Shown here in pieces: positions 25,264 through 35,638 of a stretch of 38,356 nucleotides of DNA. The DNA is from Bacteroidetes bacterium QS_8_68_28 (GTDB taxonomy: Bacteria; Bacteroidota; Rhodothermia; Rhodothermales; Salinibacteraceae). Both the position numbers and the translations under genes were made by a program. The notes under the pieces are model-generated. The model searched no databases, had not been told where the DNA came from, and saw only the letters and a list, made by a program, of their open reading frames with translations. The DNA lies in the NCBI GenBank assembly GCA_003022485.1, contig PXTS01000083.1, forward strand, positions 1 to 38,356. Reading direction: 5' to 3'. Position 1 is the first letter of the stretch, and the number at the start of each line of letters is the position of its first letter.

Positions 25264-27015
25264 TCACGGCGACCGGGAAGCGGAGCGCTGCGGGATTTGT
25301 CCTCCTCGGCGCGCGGTGCCCAGCGTTTCGCCGCCGCCTTCGCCCAGGCGCGCCAGTCGCCGGGCGCGCGGCCAGTGCGCCTGCGCCTGCTGAAAGAGAG
25401 GGTCCACGCGGTGCAGCACGGGATAGAGCGCCGCCCGCCCGAAGAGCCGCCGCGCAATGCGGCTTTTGATGAAGGTAGACAGGTACGGCCGGGCCTTTTG
25501 CGCCTGCGTCGGCGTGAACCCCTGCGCGGAGTCGGGAAGCGCCGCGCGGCGGGCGGGGGTGTCTTTCGACCCGAGGCGCAAGCCGCGCTTCTCGGCCAGC
25601 GCCAGGAACGCGTCGTACATCGCGGGGGTCACCTCGAAGTTTTTCATAAAGGCCCCGCGCTGTTCGTCCCAGCGCTCGCGCGCCTCGCGGTGCGTACTGA
25701 TCCACTGGCGGGCAAACGCGTCGCCCACGCCCTGCGCCCGCACCGCCTGTACGAACGCCGAGGACGAGTCGCGCGCTACCAGCACATCCGGTAAAATGCC
25801 GCCGCCGCCGAGGACGCGCCGCCCGTGCTCGGTGCGGTAGACCAGCGAGTCGGGCGCGCGGGCGATGATCTCCTCGACGGTGTGGGCGGCATCGTAGTCG
25901 AAGCGCTCGCGCTTGGCCTGGAGGTAGTCTTCCTCGTTGCCTTCGTCGTAGTCGGTCTGGATGAGGCGCCCGGTGGGCGTGTAGTAGCGCGCGATGGTGA
26001 GGCGCAGAACGCTGCGGTCGGGTAGCTCGAACTGCTTCTGCACCAGCCCCTTGCCGAAAGTGCGCCGCCCCACCAGCAGTGCCCGGTCGTGGTCCTGCAA
26101 GGCCCCGGCGACGATTTCGCTGGCGGAGGCGGCGTTTTCGTCCACCAGCACCACGAGCGGCTGGCGCTCCCAGCTGCCGCCGGCCTCCGCCTCGTACTGG
26201 TCATCGTAACGCCCGCGCCGCCCCTTCTGCGAAACGATCTGTTCGCCGTCTTTCAGGAAGGCATCGGCGAGGCGCACGGCCTGGCTCATGTAGCCGCCGC
26301 TGTTGCCACGCAGGTCCAACATGAGACGCTCCATGCCCTTCCCTTTCAGCTTCGTGAGCCCCTCGGAGAACTCGCGGTAGGTCGTGCGCGCAAAGCGGTT
26401 GACCTTGATGTAGCCGGTCGAGTCGTTCACCATGTAGGCAGTGTCCACCGTTTCGAGCGGAATTTCCTCGCGCTCGAGGGTGAACTTTAGGAGGCGCGGC
26501 GTACCGGGGCGGCGCACGCTGATCGTCACTTCCGTGCCCTTCGGCCCCTTGAGGCTGCGCTGCACCTCGGCGCTGGTGAAGCCGACGGCGCTGGAGTCGG
26601 CCACCTTCACGATGCGGTCACCCGGCAAGAGGCCCGCCTCCTCGCTGGGACCGCCGGCCAGCACCGACACGACCGCGATGGTGTCCCGACCGTCGGGGCC
26701 GCGCGCGAACTCGTAGGAAATGCCGATGCCCTCGAACTCCGCCTGGAAGCGCTCGCGCACGCGCTTCATATCCTCGGCGGTGATGTAGGCGGAGTGCGGG
26801 TCCAGCTCGTCGAGCATGCCCTCGATGCCGCGCTCGGCGACCTCTTTTGCCGCAACGGGCTCGACGTAGTTTTTGTCGACGAGCTTGAGGACGCGGCGCA
26901 ACTTCTCGGCCGAGCGGTCGGCCGTTCTATCTTGCGTGACGGGGGCCAGAAAGAAGCCCAACGCCGCCCCGAGCACGAGCACGACGCCGAAGGAAAAGAG
27001 TCGCCGGTACGACAT
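25264..27015 (-). CDS. S41 family C-terminal processing peptidase
   Basis: 583 aa from ATG 27015 (MSYRRLFSFGVVLVLGAAL). An uncleaved signal or membrane anchor (about 7-25) is followed by a helical region with DPHSAYITAEDMKRV, a PDZ domain (GIGISYEF... AGLLPGDRIVKVADSSAVG), and the S41 catalytic domain. The latter has LDLRGNSGGYMSQAV, the nucleophile Ser in NAASASEIVAGALQDHDRA and the Lys partner in GRRTFGKGLVQ. It is a periplasmic protease of the CtpA/Prc type that trims C-termini of envelope proteins. An extra 130 residues after the core fit the longer Bacteroidota forms. The track extension to 27660 runs through noncoding repeat and the next gene and is rejected. Confidence 0.9.
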   Translation of the reverse strand: MSYRRLFSFGVVLVLGAALGFFLAPVTQDRTADRSAEKLRRVLKLVDKNYVEPVAAKEVAERGIEGMLDELDPHSAYITAEDMKRVRERFQAEFEGIGISYEFARGPDGRDTIAVVSVLAGGPSEEAGLLPGDRIVKVADSSAVGFTSAEVQRSLKGPKGTEVTISVRRPGTPRLLKFTLEREEIPLETVDTAYMVNDSTGYIKVNRFARTTYREFSEGLTKLKGKGMERLMLDLRGNSGGYMSQAVRLADAFLKDGEQIVSQKGRRGRYDDQYEAEAGGSWERQPLVVLVDENAASASEIVAGALQDHDRALLVGRRTFGKGLVQKQFELPDRSVLRLTIARYYTPTGRLIQTDYDEGNEEDYLQAKRERFDYDAAHTVEEIIARAPDSLVYRTEHGRRVLGGGGILPDVLVARDSSSAFVQAVRAQGVGDAFARQWISTHREARERWDEQRGAFMKNFEVTPAMYDAFLALAEKRGLRLGSKDTPARRAALPDSAQGFTPTQAQKARPYLSTFIKSRIARRLFGRAALYPVLHRVDPLFQQAQAHWPRARRLARLGEGGGETLGTARRGGQIPQRSASRSP

Positions 27016-27111
27016 AGGCGCTGCCTTGCCAGGAGAAGCAGGCGCAAGGGAGCGCCTGCCCAGAGAACATGCTTTTTCGATGAAGGCTCTATCTCGTACC
27101 CGCCCCGTCGC

Positions 27112-27163
27112 CGCGTTGATCCGACGCGTTGATCCGGCGCGCTGCCCCGGCGCGCTGCCCTGC
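27112..27163. repeat. Four 13-bp tandem units in two pairs
   Basis: CGCGTTGATCCGA, CGCGTTGATCCGG, CGCGCTGCCCCGG, CGCGCTGCCCTGC, without gaps. Units 1-2 and 3-4 are near-identical pairs sharing CGCG. Lies 35 bp beyond the stop of the small membrane protein gene. Confidence 0.85.
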
Positions 27164-27197
27164 GCACGCAGCGCGGAAGCGGGCGGGCCGGCGTTCC

Positions 27198-27410
27198 TCA
27201 TCGCTCGTCGAGCCAGCGTACGACAACAAAGGTCCCCCCGGCGACCCCCGGCAGGATCAACCCCACGGCCAGCCACGGGTGCCGCGTGGCCGCGGCCCAG
27301 ACGGTCGCCGCCCCCGCCACCAGCGCGTCGCCGCCGTACTGGATGAGAAACGTGAGCGTGGTGGCCACCGCAGCGACCGCCATGAAGACCCGGTATTTCT
27401 CGGCTTCCAC
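27198..27410 (-). CDS. Small two-helix membrane protein
   Basis: From GTG 27410 (VEAEKYRVFMAVAAVATTL) this is 70 aa; an ATG at 27383 would give 61. Two hydrophobic segments (about 9-27 and 44-64) around a short polar loop, ending RWLDER. No family recognised. It lies between the glycine-zipper gene and the S41 peptidase, same strand. The long track ORF reaching 28898 passes antisense through the PolX gene and is not real upstream of here. Confidence 0.5.
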   Translation of the reverse strand: MEAEKYRVFMAVAAVATTLTFLIQYGGDALVAGAATVWAAATRHPWLAVGLILPGVAGGTFVVVRWLDER

Positions 27411-27463
27411 GAGAAAGGAGGCATTTGGTCGCGTTTCGAAGGCGGCGCGGCGAAACTGAGAGC

Positions 27464-27988
27464 TTACCGCACCTCGGCGAAGTAAAGCACCGTGCCCAGC
27501 GCCGCGGCGGCGGCGACCCCCGCCGTACCCCAGCGGTAGCGCGAAGGGCGCCCGGTGTAGACGTACGCGCCCGTCGGGGCGCCCACCGCCAGCCCGGCGG
27601 CGGCCACCGGAAGGGCCGTCTCCCAGCGCGGGTTGGCGTCCCCGCCCAGCACGGCGCCAACGACGGCCCCCGCCGCCGCGCCCGCTGCGCCGCCGATCAG
27701 CGCGCCGCGCGTGAACTCGTCGGTCGTGACCTCGTCTTGCCGTTGCTGGAACGCCGCCGCGCTTCGTTCCGCGAGGGGACGCCGCCGGGGCTCTCTGGGG
27801 ACCAGCGCCTGCCCGACGTCGCCCACGCTCAGTCGCTCGCGCGGGGAGGGCGTCGCTTTCACGACGACGGGGGCCTCGCTTTCCGCCTGGGGAGCGGCAA
27901 GGCGGTAGGGTTGCGCCGTGGCAGGACGCGGCCCGGCAATCAGCACGAGCGCGATCAAAAAAGCGGGGCATGCACGGGAAGCGGTCAT
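27464..27988 (-). CDS. Secreted glycine-zipper protein
   Basis: 174 aa from ATG 27988. Signal peptide MTASRACPAFLIALVLIAG with a likely cleavage after PATAQ. A polar region (residues 25-90) is followed by the glycine zipper GALIGGAAGAAAGAVVGAV and two further hydrophobic stretches (LPVAAAGLAVGAPTGAYVY and GTAGVAAAAALGTVLYF). Glycine zippers insert in or oligomerise at membranes; no enzymatic function is suggested. It has its own candidate promoter and is divergent from the PolX gene. Confidence 0.65.
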   Translation of the reverse strand: MTASRACPAFLIALVLIAGPRPATAQPYRLAAPQAESEAPVVVKATPSPRERLSVGDVGQALVPREPRRRPLAERSAAAFQQRQDEVTTDEFTRGALIGGAAGAAAGAVVGAVLGGDANPRWETALPVAAAGLAVGAPTGAYVYTGRPSRYRWGTAGVAAAAALGTVLYFAEVR

Positions 27989-28010
27989 CAGCAAAGCCCA
28001 TTCGGGAACG

Positions 28011-28039
28011 CAAAAGAACCAGCGGTACATTTCCGCCAA
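28011..28039 (-). promoter_or_regulatory. Candidate promoter of the glycine-zipper gene (TTG-N18-TTCTTTTG)
   Basis: On the minus strand TTG (28039-28037), an 18-bp spacer, then TTCTTTTG (28018-28011), matching TAnnTTTG at all fixed positions except the A. Start of transcription would be about 28004, 16 bp before the ATG. Confidence 0.4.
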
Positions 28040-28128
28040 CGCCTCGCCACTGGCAACGGTCCTGCGAACGCCCCGGCAGACCGTGCGTATCGTGCTCTCC
28101 ACGCGCCTTGCCCCGCTTTTTCCGTTCC

Positions 28129-29844
28129 ATGACCAACCGCGACCTCGCCCGCCGCCTGCGCGAGACGGCTTCCCTCATCGAGCTTACCGGCGGTAACGCC
28201 TTCCGCGCCCGCGCCTTCGAGCGCGCCGCCGGCGTCATCGCGGACCTGGAGGAGCCCGCCCCCCAGCGCCTCGTCGACGACACCCTCACCGATCTGGACG
28301 GCATCGGCGACGGGATGGCCGGGCACGTCGGTGAGATGCTCGCCGGCCCCGGCGATTCCTTCCCCCAGCGCGACGAGCTACTCGGCGAGGTGCCGACGGG
28401 CCTGCTGGAGGTGCTGCGCGTGCAGGGCCTGGGCACGAAAAAGGCGCGCCGCCTCTGGCAGGAACTCGGCGTCACGTCGCTCGACGAGCTGGAGGCCGCC
28501 GCCACCGCCGGGCGCATCCAGGAGCTCAGCGGCTTCGGCGAAAAAACGCAGGCGAACCTGCTCTCGGGTGCGCGGCGCCTCAAAACGTATCGCACGCGCC
28601 GCCGGCTCTCGGACGCCCTCGCGCAGGCGGTGCCGATGCTCGAAGCCCTCCGCACCGCCGAAGGCATCGAGCGCGCCGAGGCTGCCGGGGCGCTGCGCCG
28701 CCACTGCGAAACGGCCACGCGCGTCGCCCTGATCGCCACCGGCGCTCCCCGCGCCGCCGAGGACGCCCTCGCGCCCTGGCTCTCCTCCGAAGCCGGCTTC
28801 GAAGGCCCCGCCCGAGGCGACCAGCTCGCCTTCGAGGGCACCTTCGCAGACGGCTTCCCCTTCGCGGTACGCCTGGTCCCGCCCGAGCGCTTCGGCACGG
28901 ACTGGTGGCTGATGACTGGCAGCGAGGCACACTGCGCGGCCTTCCAGGAGGAGCACGGCGTGGCGGAGCCGCATGCGAGCGAAACGGCACTCTACGAGGC
29001 GGCGGGACTTCCGTTCATTCCGCCCGAGCTGCGCGAGGGACGCGGCGAACTGGAGGCGGCTTCCGAGGGGGCCCTCCCGGCGCTCGTCGAGGCGGGCGAC
29101 CTGCGCGGCGTGCTCCACAACCACTCCACTTACTCCGACGGGTCGCACACGCTACGCGAAATGGCCGAAGCGGCGCGGGCGCGGGGCCTCTCGTACTTCG
29201 GCATCTGCGATCACAGCCAGTCTCTGCGGGTTGCCGGCGGCCTCTCGCCGAAGGCCGTGCGCGAGCAGCAGCGCGAGATCGAAGCCCTCAACGAGGATTT
29301 TTCTGAAAACGGCGAGGCGCCCTTCCGTGTCTTCAGCGGGATTGAGAGCGACATCTTGAAAGACGGCGCGCTCGACTACGAAGAGGACATGCTCGCCTCC
29401 TTCGACTTCGTGGTCGGCAGCGTGCACCAGGGGCTTTCGATGACCGAGGCGGAGGCCACTGAACGGATCGTGCGCGCCATCGAGCATCCGCACTTGCGCA
29501 TTCTGGGCCACGCGACCGGGCGGCAGCTCCTCTCGCGTGAGGGCTACCCGCTCCGCATCGAGCGCGTCATCGAAGCGTGCGCCCGGCACGACGTGGCTAT
29601 CGAGTTCAACGCCAATCCGCGCCGGCTGGACCTGGACTGGCGCCACCTGCGCGCGGCAACCGAGGCGGGCGTGCTCGTTTCGATCAACCCCGACGCGCAC
29701 GCCACCGACGAGCTGGACTACATGACGCGCTTCGGCGTGCCGGTCGCCCGCAAGGGAGGGCTCACGGCTCCCCAGTGCCTCAACGCCAAATCGCTGGACG
29801 CCTTCACGGCGTGGATCGAGCAAGGTGAGGAAAATGGCGAATAG
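28129..29844 (+). CDS. PolX/PHP-type protein lacking polymerase catalytic residues
   Basis: 571 aa from ATG 28129. Layout is that of bacterial PolX: 8-kDa-like domain and helix-hairpin-helix motifs (VLRVQGLGTKKARRLWQ, LSGFGEKTQANLL), a nucleotidyltransferase palm, then a C-terminal PHP phosphoesterase domain. In the palm, GALRRHCET is kept but the catalytic GDxD that follows is ATRVAL, and the third Asp strand reads FAVRLV. The MTGSEAH motif remains. The PHP metal ligands look complete: VLHNHSTYSDGSH, GICDHSQS, GIESDIL, GSVHQG, ILGHATGR and SINPDAHAT. I expect a DNA-repair exonuclease or phosphoesterase without polymerase activity. Divergent from the glycine-zipper gene. Confidence 0.85.
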   Translation: MTNRDLARRLRETASLIELTGGNAFRARAFERAAGVIADLEEPAPQRLVDDTLTDLDGIGDGMAGHVGEMLAGPGDSFPQRDELLGEVPTGLLEVLRVQGLGTKKARRLWQELGVTSLDELEAAATAGRIQELSGFGEKTQANLLSGARRLKTYRTRRRLSDALAQAVPMLEALRTAEGIERAEAAGALRRHCETATRVALIATGAPRAAEDALAPWLSSEAGFEGPARGDQLAFEGTFADGFPFAVRLVPPERFGTDWWLMTGSEAHCAAFQEEHGVAEPHASETALYEAAGLPFIPPELREGRGELEAASEGALPALVEAGDLRGVLHNHSTYSDGSHTLREMAEAARARGLSYFGICDHSQSLRVAGGLSPKAVREQQREIEALNEDFSENGEAPFRVFSGIESDILKDGALDYEEDMLASFDFVVGSVHQGLSMTEAEATERIVRAIEHPHLRILGHATGRQLLSREGYPLRIERVIEACARHDVAIEFNANPRRLDLDWRHLRAATEAGVLVSINPDAHATDELDYMTRFGVPVARKGGLTAPQCLNAKSLDAFTAWIEQGEENGE

Positions 29845-29975
29845 AGAAGAGAAGAGCCCCTTTTCTACTTCCCCTTTGCTCTCCACCATCCGCGAAAAAT
29901 CGGGGTTTGAGACGGCGGCGCGGCTTTGTATATTGAGGGCATCCCTCCCGCTGCCCGCTGCCTTTCCTTCTCGCC

Positions 29976-32177
29976 GTGCGCCGCGTTCTCTACGCCGCTC
30001 TCGCCCTGGTGGCGCTCCTGGCTGGGGCCGGGGGTGCGCTGTGGTACTTCTCCTACGGGATGGACACGGCCCCGCCGGCACGCGCCAACGTAGCGGGGCT
30101 GGGCGCGCCGGTCGAGCTTTCGTGGAACGGAGCCGGCGTCGCCACCATCCGCGCCGACTCGACGACCGGGCGCTACGCGGCGCTCGGCTACGCCCACGGC
30201 ACGGGGCGGCCCTGGATGGTTGCGCTCTGGCGCCAGACGGCCACCGGGCGCCTCGGCGAGTGGTTCGGCGAGGAAACGCTGCCGCTCGACCGCCTGGCGC
30301 GCCGCCTCGGCTTTGCGGAGCTGGCGCGCCGCAGCTACGCCCAGTTGCCCGGCGAGCAGAAGGCTTTTCTCCGCGCCTACGCGCATGGGATGAACGCGGC
30401 CCTCCAGAGCGAAGCGGTGCAAACCCGAAGCCCGTTTGTCCTGCTCGGCGAGGCGCCCAGTCGGTGGCAGCCCTGGCATGCCCTCGCCATCGAGCGCCTT
30501 TACGCTTACCTCGCCCACCAGCCGCCGGCCCCTGACAGCCTGCGCCGGCAGGGCGCTTCCCCCGAAGCCCTTCGCTTTCTCCGGGCCGATAGCTCGCTTC
30601 GACGCTGGCTGCACGTGCACGACATGGGGCGTAGCGCTGCCTGGGCGGCCCGCGCCCCGCAGACCGGCACGACGCACCTCTTCTACCGCCACGCCTATGG
30701 CAGTTCGGCCATCCCGCCGCTCCAGGCGGTGCTCTTCGAGCGGCCCGGCGCGGGCAACGTGGCTGCCCTCTCCCTGCCCGGCACCCCCTTTTTGGTGGCC
30801 GGGCGGGCCGGTCCGCGCGCCTGGGCGCTTCTACCCGGCGGCACGCTCGCCGTCGAACGCACGGCGTACGACACCACCACCGCCCCCCGTCACGAACGTA
30901 TCCTGGGCACCGGCGGCAGCGAACACCTCGTGACCGTGCGCCGCTCCTCCGAAGCCTTGCTGCTGGACGACGTTCCCACGAACAGCGCGCCCGCGAGTGG
31001 CGCGCCCGCTCCCTCGCGCGACACAACGGCGGCCCCGCGTCCCGATTCGCTGCGCTCCGGCGGGGCGCCTGCGCCCCCCGACACCGCCGCCGCGCCCGCT
31101 GATTCGCTCTGGCAGGTGCGCTGGGCCGGCTTCCAGCCGGGAACCGACCTGGCGAACTGGCGCGCGCTGGCCGGCGGCGAGGCTCCCGGCGAAAGCGCTG
31201 CCTTCCGCCTCCTGCGCGCGGGCGGGATCGTGGCCGACTCCTCCGGTCGCTTCTCGCGCTTCGGCACGCCCGAGCGCGCCGTGGCCTTCGAAGGCGGCCT
31301 CGTGGCCGGCCCGGCCCGCTGGACGCCCTTCCTGGCCGAGCAGGTACAGGCGCGCCTCCGGCAGGCCGCCCGCGACACCAGCGCGCCCGGCCTCCAGCCG
31401 CAGCAGTGGATGCAGGCCGACTCGAGCACCTGGGCGGGCCGCCTCGCCCCTGACATGCTCGCCTCCGTGGACTCGCTTTCGCGCACGCGAAGCGGCACCT
31501 TCTCCTACGAAGAACGCACCGACGTCTTCGGTCAGGCCATTCGCTACCTGCGCAACTGGAACTTTTCCTACGACGGAGCCTCCATCGGCGCTTCGATCTT
31601 CGACACGTGGATGGCCGCCTACCGCCGCGAAACGGGCCGTCCCCCGAAGCCGCGCGGCGCCGTCGATTCGCTCGCGGCCTCCGACTCGCTGCGCGCCCTC
31701 GAAGACCGGCGCCGCTTTCGCCTGCTCGGCAACGCGGTCTCGCGCCTGGCCAGCCGGTACGGCGACGACATCGAGGAGTGGCGTTGGGAAACGGTCGCCC
31801 CCGACACGCGGCACTTCCCCGGCTGGGCGGATTCGCTCTCGGCGCGGCGGCTGCGCGCGCTGGCCTCCACGCGCTACGCCCCCATCGAAATTCCCGGCGG
31901 CGGGCACCCCTCCACCCTCAACGACGGTGCCACGCCGACCAGCCCCGGCCTGCCGGCCCCCGCCGGCTACGAAGCGTGGGTCAGCACCGACCAGTGGCAA
32001 ACCCTCTACGTGCGCCGCCGCCGCTTCGACACGAGCGTCCCCTTCGGCCGCTACCGCGCCCAGCGCACCGCGCCCGACCCGCTGGCCCTGCGCTTCGACG
32101 CCGAATCCGCGCGCACCACCACGCTCGTCCCCGCCGACACGACCGCTGCCTCGCGTCCCTTCCGCGCGCGCTTCTGA
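29976..32177 (+). CDS. Penicillin-amidase-like (S45) protein with degenerate active site
   Basis: 733 aa from GTG 29976. An N-terminal membrane anchor (about 4-26) precedes a region matching the S45 N-terminal half: VATIRADSTTGRYAALGYAHG, then RQTATGRLGEWFG. S45 enzymes self-cleave to expose a Ser in G-S-N-x-W; here the equivalent segment appears to be GRSAAW (Ser220), without the Asn. The downstream DPH motif and the oxyanion Asn (usually GxN followed by AWG) are replaced by YRHAYGSS and GRAGPRAW. A Pro/Ala linker with repeated DT-AAP-DSL peptides lies near 345-385. C-terminal similarity is weak. Probably envelope-anchored and catalytically altered or inactive. 131 bp after the PolX gene, same strand. 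Confidence 0.65.
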   Translation: MRRVLYAALALVALLAGAGGALWYFSYGMDTAPPARANVAGLGAPVELSWNGAGVATIRADSTTGRYAALGYAHGTGRPWMVALWRQTATGRLGEWFGEETLPLDRLARRLGFAELARRSYAQLPGEQKAFLRAYAHGMNAALQSEAVQTRSPFVLLGEAPSRWQPWHALAIERLYAYLAHQPPAPDSLRRQGASPEALRFLRADSSLRRWLHVHDMGRSAAWAARAPQTGTTHLFYRHAYGSSAIPPLQAVLFERPGAGNVAALSLPGTPFLVAGRAGPRAWALLPGGTLAVERTAYDTTTAPRHERILGTGGSEHLVTVRRSSEALLLDDVPTNSAPASGAPAPSRDTTAAPRPDSLRSGGAPAPPDTAAAPADSLWQVRWAGFQPGTDLANWRALAGGEAPGESAAFRLLRAGGIVADSSGRFSRFGTPERAVAFEGGLVAGPARWTPFLAEQVQARLRQAARDTSAPGLQPQQWMQADSSTWAGRLAPDMLASVDSLSRTRSGTFSYEERTDVFGQAIRYLRNWNFSYDGASIGASIFDTWMAAYRRETGRPPKPRGAVDSLAASDSLRALEDRRRFRLLGNAVSRLASRYGDDIEEWRWETVAPDTRHFPGWADSLSARRLRALASTRYAPIEIPGGGHPSTLNDGATPTSPGLPAPAGYEAWVSTDQWQTLYVRRRRFDTSVPFGRYRAQRTAPDPLALRFDAESARTTTLVPADTTAASRPFRARF

Positions 32178-32178
32178 C

Positions 32179-32210
32179 GAACGGCAGAACGTCTGAACGG
32201 CAGGACGGCA
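32179..32210. repeat. 16-bp-period tandem repeat after the amidase-like gene
   Basis: GAACGGCAGAACGTCT (32179-32194) and GAACGGCAGGACGGCA (32195-32210), 13 of 16 identical, starting one base after the stop codon. Contains the dispersed 13-mer CGGCAGAACGTCT. Confidence 0.8.
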
Positions 32211-32265
32211 GATCTCGTAATCCGATGCGCACCAAGCTTTTTTCCACGTCTCTCTTTCCCGCCTC

Positions 32266-33483
32266 GTGGCTGACGCTTCGCCGCCTTCTTCGCCCGCCGG
32301 CGCGCGCGACCCGAGCACCGACGAGGCCATGCGCAAGCGCGTTCGCCAGTCGCTGACGGACCGCTTCGGGGAGCGCGTGGCGCGCGAGGCTGCACTCGAC
32401 CGGCAGGGCGGCCACGCCTCGCTGCGCATCTACTGGCGCATCGAGCTGCCGGCCCCGCGCCGCGAGCGGGTCTATCCGCGCGGCGACCGGGTCGTGCGCG
32501 CGCTCGTGCTGCCTGCGCCCGGCATCCCCGAAGGCGCCGACGCGCCCCCTGCCCCGCGCGACACGGCCGACGCCTGGCCCTTCGTCAACGTGCAGCGCTA
32601 CCTGCGCCGCATCGGCCTGGCTGTTCCCGACGTGGACCATGTGGACCTGGAGCGCGGCGTGCTCCTCATCGAGGATCTGGGCACGGAAACTCTCGAAGAG
32701 GCCGTGCTCGCGGCAGCGGAGCCCAGCAGCGACACCGGCGGCAATCCGCCCGGCCCGCTCGGCGGTGAGGCCGTTGCCCGGTGCTACCGCGAAGTGCTCG
32801 ACATGGTGCTCAAGCTGCATCGCGCTGCGCGTCGCTCCGAGACCGACCGAGGCTTCGGCGCGGCAGACGAGTGCGTGGCCTTCGAGCGCGCCTTCGATCG
32901 CGAGCTGCTGCGCTGGGAGCTGGACCACTACCGCGAATGGGGCCTCCAGGCCCGGCTGGACGAGGAGGCCGTTGGCCCACACGAGAGCGCCCTTTCCGAG
33001 CACTTCGACCGGCTAACGAACGAATTGCTGGCGCTTCCGCAGACGTTGGCCCTCCGCGACCTTCAGTCGCGCAACCTGATGCGCAAACACGGGCGCTGGT
33101 ACCTGATCGACTTTCAGGACGCCCTCGTCGGCCCCTTCGCCTACGACCTCGTGGCGCTTCTGCGCGACTCCTACGTCGTGCTCAACGACACGCTGATGGA
33201 CGACCTGCTGGATTACTACGTCGAGGAGGGCGCGCGGGCGGGTCTGCCATGGTGCGAGGACCCCGCCGGCGTGCGGCGCGCCTTTCACCTGCAGACCGTT
33301 CAGCGCAAGCTCAAGGACGCCGGGCGCTTTATCTTCGTGGAGCGCGAAAAAGGCAAGGACGCGTTTCTGCCGTACTACGAACCGTCGGTCGGCTACGCGC
33401 GGCGGGCGCTCGACGCCCTCGCGCCGGAGTTTGCGGACCTGCGCGAGACGCTCGACGCGGTGGAGCCGGCCCTGGCGGCGTGA
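32266..33483 (+). CDS. Aminoglycoside-phosphotransferase-fold kinase, AmgK-like
   Basis: 405 aa from GTG 32266 (an ATG at 32329 is an alternative). The kinase core has the Brenner-type loop LRDLQSRNLM, the metal-binding WYLIDFQDALVGPFAYDLV and then LLRDSYVVLN. This is the pattern of AmgK-type sugar kinases, which phosphorylate the anomeric carbon of N-acetylmuramate or N-acetylglucosamine in cell-wall recycling, and not of true aminoglycoside resistance enzymes. The usual His of the HRD-like loop is Leu here (LRD). AmgK normally works with the nucleotidyltransferase MurU, which is not seen in the window, so the substrate is an inference. Confidence 0.75.
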   Translation: MADASPPSSPAGARDPSTDEAMRKRVRQSLTDRFGERVAREAALDRQGGHASLRIYWRIELPAPRRERVYPRGDRVVRALVLPAPGIPEGADAPPAPRDTADAWPFVNVQRYLRRIGLAVPDVDHVDLERGVLLIEDLGTETLEEAVLAAAEPSSDTGGNPPGPLGGEAVARCYREVLDMVLKLHRAARRSETDRGFGAADECVAFERAFDRELLRWELDHYREWGLQARLDEEAVGPHESALSEHFDRLTNELLALPQTLALRDLQSRNLMRKHGRWYLIDFQDALVGPFAYDLVALLRDSYVVLNDTLMDDLLDYYVEEGARAGLPWCEDPAGVRRAFHLQTVQRKLKDAGRFIFVEREKGKDAFLPYYEPSVGYARRALDALAPEFADLRETLDAVEPALAA

Positions 33484-33500
33484 GCAGGGCGCGCCACGCA

Positions 33501-33536
33501 ACGCGCGCCTCGGTCTGAACGCGCGCCTCGGTTTGA
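33501..33536. repeat. 18-bp tandem duplication between convergent genes
   Basis: ACGCGCGCCTCGGTCTGA and ACGCGCGCCTCGGTTTGA, one mismatch, no gap, then ACG. Begins 18 bp after the stop of the AmgK-like gene. Confidence 0.9.
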
Positions 33537-33564
33537 ACGTCCGCCGTTCACGGTCTACCGTCCA

Positions 33565-33565
<1 letters not shown>
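33534..33565. repeat. Heptads and small hairpins at the acs stop codon
   Basis: CCGCCGT TCACGGT CTACCGT CCATC follow in 7-bp steps from 33541 and run to the acs stop. TGAACG/CGTTCA (33534-33550) and ACGGT/ACCGT (33550-33561) can each form a small hairpin, so this may also act as a weak two-way terminator. Confidence 0.5.
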
Positions 33566-35562
<1,997 letters not shown>

Positions 35563-35608
35563 GGGGGAAGCGGAACGGGCGAAGAAAACGGGCGGGCGAG
35601 CGGACTTG

Positions 35609-35638
35609 CAATAAAAAAACGCTTCGGAGGATCTTCAA
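35609..35638 (-). promoter_or_regulatory. Candidate acs promoter (TTG-N19-TTTTATTG)
   Basis: On the minus strand TTG (35638-35636), a 19-bp spacer, TTTTATTG (35616-35609). Same geometry as the trpE box; two mismatches to TAnnTTTG. Gives a leader of about 40 bases. Confidence 0.4.

Noticed and set aside
27016-27660. N-terminal extension of the S41 peptidase ORF
   Set aside because: Passes through the 13-bp tandem repeat and overlaps the small membrane protein gene in another frame; a signal-anchor start exists at 27015.
29152-31026. 624-aa minus-strand ORF
   Set aside because: Arg/Ala/Pro-rich shadow of the PolX and amidase-like genes.
30831-32429. 532-aa minus-strand ORF
   Set aside because: Antisense to the amidase-like gene and the start of the kinase gene; Gly/Val/Ala-rich with no motif.
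5391-33536. CRISPR arrays
   Set aside because: The direct repeats are too short, abut without unique spacers, differ at each locus, and no cas genes are present.
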